Shown: positions 22,530-35,100 of the stretch, one piece after another
How positions within the stretch are numbered: the stretch's first letter is position 1
Layout of the letters: each line of letters opens with the position of its first letter
DNA from: Chlamydomonas sphaeroides
Lineage: Eukaryota > Chlorophyta > Chlorophyceae > Chlamydomonadales > Chlamydomonadaceae
Direction of reading: 5' to 3'
Length of the DNA stretch: 52,648 nucleotides
NCBI GenBank assembly: GCA_001662425.1
Contig: BDDC01000593.1
Span: 1 to 52,648, forward strand
Program-made: the position numbers and the translations under genes
The notes under the pieces: generated by a model
What the model was told of the DNA's origin: nothing
Database searches by the model: none
The model's input: the letters and a program-made list of their open reading frames with translations, nothing else

Positions 22530-23179
22530 GTTTGCGGTCTGCTGAACGTGCGGTCGTAGATCTACGTGATGGTCTACTCGCAGCAGCAATGACCAGGACA
22601 ATTCGTGCAGGGACCCCAGGTTTGCGTTTTGCGCTGTCGTACAGGCTGTGCGGGTTTGCGGCAGAGTTGACGAGCGCTAGGTGCCAACAGAAGCACGGAC
22701 CCCAACACCCCCATGAGAGAAGGGAAGGCGTGGAAGGGACGTGGCGGACAGGAAGCAACCCAAAGCCGGGCAACGCCTGTGCGCCGCGGTGTAGCGGACG
22801 GCCGCCTCAGTCACACGCTGTCCGCCCCTCGACGGACCGAGAGGCGGATGAGCTCTTTCAGGTGTGTCACGCTGGATGGCGGGGCAGTAGCGACACGCGT
22901 GCTGTCCCGTGCCAAACGCTCGAGTCACGCCAGGCGCGGGGCGCAGCCGAACCGTGGGCCTTACACAGCCGAACACTTTGTGTCAGGGCGCAGCGAATGC
23001 GCAGCCTCCGAGGCCGTACGGACGTGCGATCAGTCCTGCCTCGTAGGTGTCCTTCCCATGCGTCAGTCATTCACAGCCACGAGCACATCCAGTAATGCAG
23101 CCATGCCTTAAAAAAATACCGCTCCGCTATGTGAGCTGCCCCCCTCTCGCCTGCGCCACCCAGCCCCTGCCCCCTCTAT
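22530..23179. other. Spacer: CHLG promoter and 3' UTR of the giant gene
   Basis: CHLG and the giant gene are tandem on the minus strand. The right part is the giant gene's 3' UTR up to the poly(A) motif at 22961; the rest should be the CHLG promoter. No coding exon is visible. Confidence 0.5.
22961..22965 (-). terminator. Probable polyadenylation signal TGTAA for the giant PLAT gene
   Basis: TTACA on the + strand (TGTAA on the gene strand) lies about 215 nt past the stop codon at 23180-23182. Confidence 0.65.
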
Positions 23180-26100
23180 CTATCCCCGCCCCGAGCCGCC
23201 ACTCATGCTCCTCGCCAGCCGCGTGCCCAGCTTGCTGAGCCGCACGTGAATCTTATCTAGCTTGCCGCGGAGGCCGGCGCGCTCCGCCTCGTTCAGACCC
23301 CTGCGAAGCACACACACAGGAACACGCACGTCAGCGCCAGCGTTGCCTCGGTATCACACACAGGTCAGACAGGGCCTTGGAGGCTGCATCAGCGCCAGGA
23401 TCCGCGTTACCGGCAAGCGAACACCCAGGCGCCGGATGGCCTACACAGGACCCTTCCTGCCCGGTCGGGAGCGCGAGGACACTGTAGGGACCGACCGGCC
23501 GCACCTGTTGGCCGCGAGCTGCGACTCGTACTCGCGCGCCACCTCGGCCAGGTCCTCGCTTTCGTCAATGCGACTGGTGTCGGGCTTGAGCACCAGGCAG
23601 TGCTTGCGGCCCTTCCGCAGCACGCAGTCAGCCGCGGGGTTGCGGAAGACATACCTGCGGGGGCGGGAGGGAGCTAAGGGCTTAGCTGCATGGCCCGGGA
23701 TGTGCGTGCGTGATCCAAGGCCGCGATGACTGGTGGAGTGATGGCAACGTTCGACGCGGTGCCTGTGATTGTTGCTGGCTGGCCGCCGCCGTGCTTGCTC
23801 ACCGCGTGCCCTTGAGCCGGTCCTCGATGACCACCTCCTCGAAGCCCCAGTTGCCGGGGCCCAGCGTGCGGCCCTCGTGCCAGATCTGCGACAGCACGAC
23901 ACGCACGCACACCTAGCGGCTCAGGTAACGGCGCGCCCAGCCCGACATTCGATCCCATAGCACGCGAGACCTCAGCTCTCCGCATGTTGAACGCAGCCTG
24001 CACGATAGCATCGTGGCACCGCGCTTTCGCAGCCCCCAAGCCTCACCTTGAGCGCCAGGATGGGCCCCATGTCCCCCGCGTGGCTGTACAGCGTGAACCG
24101 GTCCACGCAGCCGCGCGCGAACGAGCCCTTGCCCTTGGGCAGCGCCTGCGCAACCGTGGCGTTGCGGCCCAGCAGCTCCAGATAGACCTTGGAGCACAGG
24201 GACAGGAGAGGGAGGGCCGGCCGAGACATCAGAGGAGATTCAAGGGGGGATATCGCAGCACGGCTGCGTTTGCCGGCAGGCGCTGGCCGCGCCTCGGGGG
24301 TGCTGAGTGTCTGCGTAATGAGGCGGCCTGGCACCGCCCAGCAGCGTACCGTGGTGCCGCCCAGGCCCGCGTTGAGCTTGTCTGCAGTGAAGACCTTGAT
24401 CTTGTAGCCGTACGCGTTGGCATGCTGCCCCGGCCGCCGCTTGAGAGGCACGTCCATGAAGCCGGACGAGGCGTCGCCGTCCTTGCCAGAGGCGGAGGCG
24501 CCGCCCGCGGCAGAGCGCGCCGAGGGGCCGGCGCCGCCGCCGGAGGAGGACGCAGCGGCTCGGCCGCCGCCGAGCAGGTCCCCATAGCCGGGCCTGGCGG
24601 GCAGGGCAGGGTGGGGTCGTGCGTGTTGGGCTAGGGTGCTATGTGGCTGGGATGTGGCTGGAAGCGAAGAGGAACTGAAGCATTGCAAAAATCTGCGGCG
24701 GCGCCTTGGGGGCTCGCACCTTGTGCCCTCGCCCTGGAACGCGAGCAGGTCCTCCTCCGTCATGGAGGCGCCGGAGCCGCTGTCGCCGTCGCGGGAGAAC
24801 TCGTACTCCTGCGGGCGACGGGAGCGGGGTCAAGCAACGAATAGGCGCGTCCAGCGCCGCTGACGGGGCCTGCTGCCGGTAGGCCGGTTCAACACACGGG
24901 CAATGCCACGCGCTACGTCGCCGCTGGCCCAAACCTAGCCATCAGTCACGCACCTCAGCGTACTCCGCCCACGACACGCGCTTGCGCGACGTGCCCGTCC
25001 AATCCACCGCACAGGCACCGGTGGCCAGCGCCGGCGGCCGCACGCCGTCTGGCGCGTACATGGACAGTGACGCCGCCGACGTCGCCGACAGCTCGCTGCC
25101 CTCCACGGACAGCTCCGAGGCCAGGTCGCCGCCGGCGGCGGCCTCGTCACCCCCGCCAGAGATGCGCACCCGGCGGCGGCTGCTGCCGCCACCGCCGAAT
25201 GAGTCCAGCGAGCCCTCAGGCTCAAGGTTGCTGGAGGAGCTGCGGCGGAAGGACGCGCCGCCGCCGCCGGAGCTGCGGCGCACGACGGGCGGCGTGGGCG
25301 GTAGCGGGCCGCCAGCCACGCGGCGAGCACCAGAGAGAGACGAGAATTGTAGTTCGCCGCCGCTGGTGCCCTCGGTGGGGTCATCAACGGGCTGGCTGCG
25401 GCGCGGCGCGCCAGGCGGCAGCGGCGGGCGCGGGCTGACGAGCGAGTAGTTGCTGGCAGCGCCGCTGCGCGAGGTCACGGGACCCAAGCTGAATGCAGCG
25501 CCTATGGAGCGGGCACACGAGAAGGGACAACCACAGCATATGAGGCATCAGGCGGTCCTGTGCAGTGACGCCGTACGCGACTGCGTGCCCGCCAGTGGGC
25601 TACCGGTTTGCACGGCCCGGTCTGAAGGCATCTGGCCTGGCCCGGCTTACTGGTAGAGAGCATGCCGTCGACCTCTTCGATGTCCTCCTCCAGCACGACG
25701 CCGATCCCGGATGGCACGTTGATCGCCGCCCGTGACGTCGACTTCGTGGCTCGCGCCGCCGCCGCCGCGCTTCCCACGGCCGCCGCAAACGCCGATGGCA
25801 AGCCGCTGGCGCTCCTGCTCGCCGACGGCCGGGTGCCGGCACTCTCTGCGACGCTGCCGCTTGCCTCGGTCTGCAGCTCCTCCTCCACCTCCTCGTCGCC
25901 GTCCTCCGCCTGGCTGTAGCCGCTGGCCTCCTCGCCCATGCTGGCGCCCAGGCCCGACGCGCTGAGGCCGCCGCTGAAGGCGCCCATGCCGCCGGCACGC
26001 TTGGCGGGGGAGTAGATTGACTCCAGCGCCGACATGCGGCTCATGCCCGCCGCGCCCGAGCCCAGGGCGTTGAAGGACCGGTCAAAGGACCCGTACGGGT

Positions 26101-29100
26101 CCCCGCTGGCGCTCGGTTCGTCGGGGAACTCCGACGACACGTCCATGGACTCATCGCCCATGGCTGCCATGCCGGCACGAGCCGGCGCACCCATGCCCAC
26201 CCGCGCCGGCGGCTGTCCGAGGTTCAGCCTCGGCAGTCCGCGGCCAGACGGGCCTGCGGCGGAGGGTCCGGGGCCTGCGGCGGCGCTGCGGCCGCCGGCA
26301 GCGGACTCAGAGCCAGTCGGCGGCTCCGCCAGGCGCGCAAGGGAGGCCTCGCGGCTTGGCGGCAACTCGCCGCCGCCGTCCAACCGGACGACAAGGCCGC
26401 CGCGGGCTCCACCGCGCACCCAATCGTTGACAGGGAAGGACCACTCCAGGCCCGTCATCAGCTGCTCCACAGATACGCTCTCCACGAACCAGGACGAGCT
26501 GAACCCCTCGCCTGTGGTTGGTGTGCCCAAGATTGTGTTCATTCATTAGTTCAAATAGCAAGGTCCCCAAGGTTGTGTTGTGTAGGGTTGGGTACATATT
26601 GTGCTGTGTTTTGGTGCTGTGTTTAGGCATGGGCTCGAGCAGATGGCGAGGAGTGAGGCAGGGCACCGTGTCGCTTGTGGGGTGCTGGTTAGCAGGGCTG
26701 ATGAGCCTGCGGCGCCGGGGCGAATGATGCGGGGTGCTGGGCCTTACCTTCGTGCCAGATGAAGAGCGCCGACAGCTCTCCCAGGTCCGAGCTGGCATCC
26801 AGCATGAACTCGTCGCAGGCGCCGGGCGCGAAGCAGGCGTCGTCGGGGCGGGCGACCTCGCCGCCGGCGGGCGCGATGCGGCCAGAGGCCGACGTGGGGC
26901 GAATCTGTGACAATCAGGCGCCGGAGCCGGGGGAGGGGTAGGTGCAGGATGAGAAGGGTGGCGAAATTGGGAGAGGAGGCACGGACAAGGGTAGGGCCAC
27001 CGGGGCTGCTCCCGGTACTGATGCAGCCCAGCACGGTGTGGCTATGGACGCAAAGCGAAGCTACAAAGCGTGCCGCTGTGCTACACGGGGTTCAATAAGC
27101 CAGGCACGTCGCGCGACGGACAAGGATTAGGTACACCGCCGGGGCGCGCTACGTATGCGTGGAGCAATTGCACGGCGCACAGCGCCGCACCTGCGCCACG
27201 TGGCTGCCCTGGCTGCCGTACAGCGTCAGCCGTACCACGGAGCGGCCTGTGCAGCCGCAGCCGCTGCGGTCGCCAGTCACCACCTACATGTGAGGGGTGG
27301 CAGGGCAAGCACGTGAGTGAGCTGCTGCGGAGGCCGTGGTCACACAAACCATGAGCCGCCAGCATCCGCCCATCCGCACCTGTAACCGGTAAGCGCCCGC
27401 GCTGGTGCTGAGGTCCCCAAGCGAGTGCGCGAACGGCAGCGCCGGCACAGCTGCTTTTGCCTGGGCCTGGAGGTGCTGTAACCGCGTCAGCGCACCGCCG
27501 GCCACGCTTCCGCCGGCGCTTGCACTGCGGCTTCCGCCGGCCGCGCTGCCGGTCCGGCCGGACTCGGCCACCGAGCCGCCAGAGCTCACGGACCGGGAGC
27601 CAGGAACCGAGGCCTCCTGGCTGGCTTCGCCTGCAGCTTCTGCCGCGCCGGCGGCCGCAGTGCCCAGCGGCCGGAACACCTCAAGCTCCATCGAACTGTC
27701 GTCGCTGTAAAGGGCGTTCTTGAAGCTGGTTGCTCCCGCCGTCGTAGAGCCTGGCGCGGGTGCAGCGCCACGGCCGACGCTGGCCCCAGAGACCGAGGAG
27801 CTGCTCGTGGTGGCCTCATCCTCGTCGTCGAAGAACTCGAGGCTGCCATGGAAGCGGGGCTCACCGGTGCCGGAGCGGCGGTGCGTGCCGCTGCCGCCAG
27901 GGCCTTGGGAGCCCGCGTCGTTGCTGCGTCGGCCCGCGCCAGCGTCGGCTGAGCTGGCGTCCGAGTCGTGCTTGGTGGTGGGCCCGCGCGGCGACAGCGG
28001 CGATAGCCCCAGGCGCGGTGACGCTGGTGCGCCGCGGGGTGAGAGCGGCGTGCCGCGGGGCGATGGCGGGCCGTAGATGGCAGCGAGGCTTGTTCCAGCG
28101 CCGCTGAGGTTGACGGCATCGGTGCTCGCCCGGCGCGGGTCGCGGGGGCTGAGGATCGACGCGTCCGCGCTGACGCGAGGCCCACGCGGGCTCGCCGCCG
28201 GCACCACGCCACGCGGACTCAGCGCCGGTGCGCCGCTCTCCGCCATGGGCGGCAGACGTCCTCGAGGGCTTGCCATGGACATGCCGACGCCGGCGCTCGG
28301 GCCCTGCAGCAGCGCCGCCATACGCTCGGCTTCCATCGACACGTCCGCGTTAAAGCCCAAGGAGCTGCCGCTGGGCTCCACGCCGAGCACGCCGCTGGCC
28401 GTTGACACGCGGCCCATCCTGCGGCCCGTCTCCGACTCGCGCGGCTCGCGTAGCAGCTGCCCGTGCACCATGCCGCCAGGCTGCGACGCCGCCGGCTCGG
28501 GCTCCGGCTCCATTTCGCCATCGACGTCGGAGTCTATGCGAGACTCGACGTCAGGGTCGGACAGCTCGGCGCTGTCGGAGCCGGCGGCAGGTGGCGCCGG
28601 CGGGGGCGGCGCGCCGCGTGAGGAGCCGGCGGTGGAGCGGCGGGGCAGGCCGGCGTTGCGGGGCGTGAAGAGATCCTCGTCGTCATCGTCCAGGAGGCTC
28701 ATTGCACCCTCGGGTGGGGCCACCAGCGCTAGGCTGTCTTCCGAGGCGAGGCCCGTGACGCTCATGCTGATGCTAGCACGACTGGTGATGACGGCCGCCG
28801 CTGCCGCGATATCGATGGCCGCCGGCGCCGGTGCGATGCTGGGCGCTGGCGCGGACCGCGGCGCGGCGCCGGGCGGCGTGGGGATGCCGGAGCGCCCGCC
28901 GGCGCCCAGTGGCGGCAGGGACCGAGGCGCCGGGGCAGCGGGGGGGAGCGCTGCGCTCGCCGGCGCCGGCGCAGCCGCGTTGGACGCGATGGAGCGCTGC
29001 GAGGACTCGTCCGGCAGCTCCGGCGGCACGTCCAGAGAGGAGCCCAGCGAGTTGTCCGCGCCCAGGCCTAGCCGGTCGGCGCTGCCGCCGCCACTGCCGC

Positions 29101-32100
29101 CAGCTCCTGCCAGCTCCAGCGAGTGCCTGCTGATGGCATCGCTGGCGCGAGACGCACTGCGGCCGGCAGGCGGTTCACCTGCATCCTCAGCGTCGGAATC
29201 TGCCGCTGCCTCGCCGGTAGCAGCGGCTGGCTCAAGAGCTGACGCCGTTTCGGCGTCGGCGTCCGACCCGATGCCGGATTCGGCGTCCGCCGCTTCTGCG
29301 CCGGCGGCGCCGAAGGGGTTTGCGTCGGCATCGCCGCCATCGCTGTCCCAGTCCACATCATCGGGCACCTGCAGCTGCTCGGGTGCGGATGACGCAGTGT
29401 CCTCGGCATCCCCTTGCTCCTCCTCCTCATCAGCGGTCGCCTCCGCAGCCGCGGGGCTGACGGATGATCCGACCTCCTTCTCCTCCTCCTCACCGTCATC
29501 GCTGGCGGCGGCCGGCAAGGACCGTGCCGAGTGACCCGCAAAGCCCTGCTGCTCCTCGTCCTCTTGCTCCTCCGCAGCAGCCCTGTCACTGGCGACGGCC
29601 GGCAGCGAGCGCGCGGAGGCTGCCCCCAAGCGGCTGCCCCCCTCGCCCTCCCAATCCGTCGGGGCTCGTGAGCTCTCCGCCGCCAACGAGTCCGACTCGA
29701 ACATGTCACCCTCGTCCTCGCCCTCCGCACCCGCCAGCTCCAATGGCTCCTCTGCCGCCGGCGTCAGCGCCGCCGCCACGGGGCGCCGGAACTGGCTGCG
29801 GTCCCTGTTTGAGCCTGGGCTGACGCCTGGGCTGCCGATGGAGGGGCTGCGGCTTCCTGGAACGAACACCGATTCCTCGTCCGCAGCCGCTGGCGGGGCC
29901 AGCAGCTCGCCCAGCCCGGTGTTGCACGAGGGCGAGTGTGTTGGCAGCGGCGGCGCGATGCTGCGGTGGCTGTGGCTGGAAAAAGGACCCAGCCCCGCGC
30001 CGCTGGTGGAGGAGCGAGGCGAGTGCTCGCCGCCGGCCAGGCCTTGCTCATCGTAACCGACAGAAGCGCGCTGGACAGAGCCCGCGGCGTGCTCGGAGTG
30101 CGCCGGCTCGCTGGCTCGCGCGCTGGAGCGGCTGAACACACTACTGCTGCTGTCCCGCGCCAGCGCCGCCGCTGCGCCAGCCGCCGCCGCCGCGGCAGCT
30201 GCACTGCCGGCTGTGCTGCCGCTGGGTCCAGCAGACCCCCGGTCGCCCTCGCTCTCGCCCTCGGACTCGAGCAGCGACGCGAGGCCGCGCTTGCTGGGCG
30301 TCAGCAGCGCCAGCACGGGCCCAGAGCCCGAGGCGCTCATGCGCATGGGTTGTGGGTCCGGGTTGACCACGGATGACGCCTCGCGGGACAACACCGCACT
30401 GTCCGCGGACGCCAGGCCGCTGCCAGCCGACGGACGGCCCTCCACCTCCGACTCCCCGCCCAGCTCATCGCCGCGGTCAGCCTCTGTTGGAATGGACGGC
30501 TCTGAGCTGTACGGCACCGAGCCCGACGCAGTGCTGGCGTCGGGGCCGGTCGCGGGCGCGGCGGTCCGGTAGCTGGGCGAGGCCTGGTGGGCAGAGGCGG
30601 TGGGATGCGGCTGCGGGACCGGCAGCACCATGGGAGCGGGCGCCAGCAGCGCGGCGGACACGGGGTCTCCTGCCGACTCGGCCACGGCCTGCCGCCGGTC
30701 GGGGCCTAGGTCGTGGAGGTCATCGATCGACATGCCAGAGAAACCGCTGGCTGCCGAGTCCTCGGCGTCCATGCCGCTGCTGGTTGCGGCGGCCGCCGGC
30801 TTGGCACCGCCGCTAAGTGTGGGCAGCGAAGAGCCGCCCGGCGGCGCGCGCACAGCCGGGAGGGAGCCGGATGTGGAGGGCGCGCCACCGCCGGAGCTGG
30901 AGCCACCGAACGGCGATGGCGCAGCCATGGGCGGCAGGTTGCCGGAGCGCTGCAGGGGTGCGAGCGGCGCGAGCGGCGCCAGCGGCGTGAGGCGGCGGGC
31001 CGAGGTGCTGGCTAGCTCGCCGGACGTCATCAGGGCTGCTGATGTCTGTGCCGCGGGGTCTTCGGGTCCCAGGGATTGGCTCAGCGAGCGGCGGGAGTCC
31101 CCCGAGGAGATGGTCGGCATGGCTCCACCGCTCGACCTCACGGGAGGGGCCATAGCCTGGAAGCAGCACGCGCACAGGGGCGAGCTTGGACAGAATGGTG
31201 GGCCACTTGGGGTTCAGAAGGGTGCGAAGGCAAGAGCTCCAGCCGCAGTGCGGCGCAGGAGTGCTGGATGCTGTCTAACTTACCGGCAGCTCGCCGCTGA
31301 GGTTGCCGCTAAGCTGGCCCAGTGGTGGCCGCAGAAGAGGCGGCGTGAGGTCCAGCCCCCGACTTGTCGAGACGGATGTCGAGGTCGCGAGCGGTGCGAG
31401 AGGAGCCAGGGGGCCACCCCCAACACTGGGCGCCGGACCGCCGAGCGGACCAAGCGGCGGCAGCGCCTTGCGGCGGCCAAAAATATCGCCGCTGGTGGAC
31501 AGCAGCGCTGCTGCGCTTCCAGATAGCTGCATCGGCGCAAGAGGCGCCGGCGCGGCGGCGAAGGCACCGCTAGTGCTGAGCGCAGAGTTGGGGTCCGCTG
31601 CCGGCGTGGCCGCTGCCGCCACCGGTGGCGCGGCAGCAGCCTCCTTGGCCTCGGCGCCCTTGCCGCCGCCAGCCGCCGGCGCCGCGGAGCGGGCCTGGCT
31701 GCCGACTTCGGGTGGCGGGTGCGAGCCTTGCACGCCGGTCGATGGCGCCGCTGCGGACGGAGCGCCCGAAGCGCCGCCCGTCCAGACGGGGAGCTCGTCC
31801 TCGTCGTCGTGATCAAAGCCGGATGGGTTGATCCCCGGCTCCAGCTCAATGTCCTCATCCACGTCCTCGCTGACCACCGAACCGGACCCGTCCCCATCCT
31901 CTCCGCCGGCACCGGACTTGCGTTGCCCGCTGACGCCGTCGTCGTCAGCGGCGGCCGGCGGCTCTGCCGCCTGCAGGCCGCCGGCGACGTCATCGTCACC
32001 CTCATCGGCAAACATATCGTCGCCAGCTGCACCGTCGCCATCACCCACGTAGAAGTCCTCGTCCTCGCCCTCAGACGCGGGGGCCGGCCCAGCCCTGGCG

Positions 32101-35100
32101 GCGGCGGTGGAAGGCCCCAGCCCGGCGAGGCCCTCGTCAGAATCGTCGTCGAGCGCCACCTCGGCGCCCGAGGGCTCCGTCCCAGCCTCAGCCTGCTCCT
32201 CGTCGGCGCCAAAAACGTCATCGTCCTCAGCCCGCCCTGCGCCCGCCAGCGCCGCCTCCTGCTCCTCGGCATCAGCCCCAGCCTCCGCCTCGTCCTCACT
32301 GCTGGCCCGAGCGCCACGGGCAGCCAATGGCGGCGCCGCCTGGCCCTGCGGCGGGCCCAGCCCCGCCAGCTCCAGGTCATCATCATCGTCGTCGTCAAAG
32401 CCGCTGCCGGCGTTGTCGCTGTCCGCAGCCTCGGCCTCGCCAACGTCAGCGCTTGGGCCCGACAGGGCCTCCTCGTCATCGTCGCCGCCCATGAGGTCGC
32501 CAGTTTGCCGCATGTGCGCATCGTCGTCGCGGCCGCCGTCCTTGGTTTTGGACTTGGCTGCAGCCCCAGCGCCCGCCTTCTCGTCGTCTGACGATGACGA
32601 GGATGACGAGGAAGACGAGGAAGAGGAGCTGGAAGAAGCGGCCTCCTCGCCCTCGTCGGGGTTGCCGACCCAGTGCCGCTCGCCGTCCGGCGCCTCGCCG
32701 CCGCCGCGCTCTTGCTCCTCATCCTCATCGCCCTCCTCGATCGCCTCCTCCTCCATGGGCTCACCGTCGCCGTTGTCACTGACCGAGACCTCCTCGTCTG
32801 CCGCTCCGCGCCGAAACGTCTGCTCGCGGATCAGGCCCGTCGCCAGCGTGAGCTCGCCCTCGTCGCCGCTGCTGAGCGAGTGCTCCTCGTCTTCAGCGCC
32901 GCGCCGGTACGTTTGCTCCCGCCCAAACACCGCGGGCGCGCCGGCCTCGCCGCCGGGCAACTGTTCGTCCTCGGCGTCGTCCTCGCCGTGGCGGCCGATG
33001 GGGCTGCGCGCGCGGGGTGTTGACATGCGGGACAAGTCACCCGACAACCCGAGCCCAGAGCGGGCAGCCCGGACTGCGGCTAGCGCGCTTGTAGCGACAA
33101 TGGGCTCGGGCGAGCCGCCTGGCGCGTCGCCATCGCCCGTGGGTGTCTGCGGGAAGCTGCGGCTGCCACCGCCGGCAGACTGCACGGCCAGGCGCAGCCC
33201 GGAGATGCCGACGGCGCCGACAGCTACCGCCGCGGCGCCGCCAGGCGAGGAGGGGTGGTCATCGGCGGCCGTCGCCAGCGCCGCCGCGGCAGCAGAAGCG
33301 CGGTTTGAGGCGGCCCGTGGGCTTGCCATCGGCGAAGCGCCGTCGTCGAGGGCACCAAACCCGCCAGCCGCCGCCGCTGCGGTGCCGCCGTCCGCGCTTG
33401 AGTTGGCGGCGGTGCGGCGACCGTCGCCAGCTTGTTTGGTGGCCGTGGCCAGCTGCTCATAGTACAGGGCCTTGTCGCGGACAGAGGCCTCCTCCGACAG
33501 CGGCGGTGGCGGAGGCAGCGGGTGCTGCCCTGTCAGCTCCAGCGTCCGGGAGCGCGTGCCCGCGCCACTGCCGGCGCTGTACGTGGGCGAGAACATTGCG
33601 CCGCTGCTGCTCTGCGCCTGCACATAAGGGTGCTGCCCCGACAGCGACTGCTGCTGGCTTGGCGGCGGTGCGCCACCCAGCGACGCTGACTCCTCGTGAT
33701 CCGAAAACAGTGGGTTAAGGATGGCCTGGGTGCCGGGCAAGCTCGAGCGGGCCGCTGGCAGATGCAAGCTGCCCACGCCGCCGCGATTCGCCGGCGTGGC
33801 CATGCCCGCGCTGGCGCCAACGCCACCGGCTGGCAGCGCGGCCACGCGCGCCTCGAGCTGCTGCAGCCCGTCGCGGAGGTCGCGGATGGCGGTGCCCTGG
33901 CCCCGCACGTCTCCGGCGATACGAATGAGCTCGCTGGCGGCCTTGTCGCCGGCGACCGTGACAGACGCCAGCTGCTCGGCCAGACGGCCTGAGTCCTGGG
34001 CCAGCGCCTCTAGTGCCTCCTGCGCATGCGACAGCTCCGACGCCAGCTCCTCGGCCCGAGAGCGCGCCTCGACGGCGGCCTGCGGAGCGGCAGCACGGAC
34101 CGTTGGGGTGGCGGATGATGCCCCAAAAGGTGCAGCCACGACAGAGTGGTGACACGGAGGGCAGCCCAGTGGCCCGTATCCGGCAGCAGGCAAGCAACGA
34201 GCAGGGGCGGCGGCGGCGCGGCGCACCTGCGAGTCTCGGCTGGCCGCCGTCAGCAGCTCGCTGAGGCCCTGCACCTTCGCGTCCAGCCGCTCCAGCTGCT
34301 CCTGCTGCTCGGCAGCGCGCGCCGAGACCTGCATCAGCAGGGGCACCCCAGTTGTTGCCGTATCAGGCAATGTAGGCATGGCGACACACTGTCGCTACGG
34401 CTGGCTATCACGGCTGGCTTCGATGTCGGTCCATGCTCGCGCGGTACGCAGGGAGCAATGCATACGGGCTACATGAGCCTATTTGCGACGACACGCACCT
34501 GCTCCTGCAACTCCTGCACCTGGTCCTGGACCTCGCCAAGGGCGGCAGCATCCACGGCAGGCACTTGAGCGGCCAGCGCCGCGTCGCTCATGCGCCGGCT
34601 GCTGCCGCTGCGAAGCTTGGCCTCAGCGGCAGTGGCCTGGACCTCAATCGCAGCAGCCTCGGCCGCCTCTGCAGTAGTCTTGGCCTCAGCTGCAGCCTCG
34701 GCGGCTGCCTCCGCAGTGCCCTTGGCCTCGCCCGCAGCCTCGCCGGCTGCATCCGCGCTGCCCTTGGCCTCGGCTGCAGCCTCGGCGGCCGCTTCGGCAA
34801 CGCTTTTGGCCTCCGACGCGGTCGCGAGGGCAGTGTCCGCAGCGTCGCGCGCTTCTGCTGCGGCCTCTGCAGCCGCGTCCGCGGCGTCCTTGGCCTCCGT
34901 GGCGATCTCAGCGGCCGTGTCGGCAGCGCTCTTGGCTTCAGCGGCGGTCTCAGCGGCCGTGTCGGCAGCGCTCTTGGCTTCAGCGGCGGTCTCAGCGGCC
35001 GCGCCGGCAGCACCTTTGGCCTCGGCGGCCGCCTTTGCGGCCTCAGCCGCTGACGCGGCTTCCTGTGCCACGGCCTCCACCGTCTGGGACAGCTCCTGCA

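Noticed and set aside
28077..29534. Long + strand open frame of 485 codons
   Set aside because: It lies antisense to the large exon 19 of the giant gene. Its Ala/Ser/Pro composition mirrors the codons of the minus-strand frame, and it has no splice context or domain.
32586..32640. Acidic Asp/Glu run on the + strand
   Set aside because: It is the reverse complement of the poly-serine tract in exon 18, which is in the supported reading frame.
32107..33462. Long + strand open frame of 451 codons rich in Ser and Pro
   Set aside because: Antisense shadow of exon 18 of the giant gene, produced by Asp/Glu/Ser codons read on the other strand.
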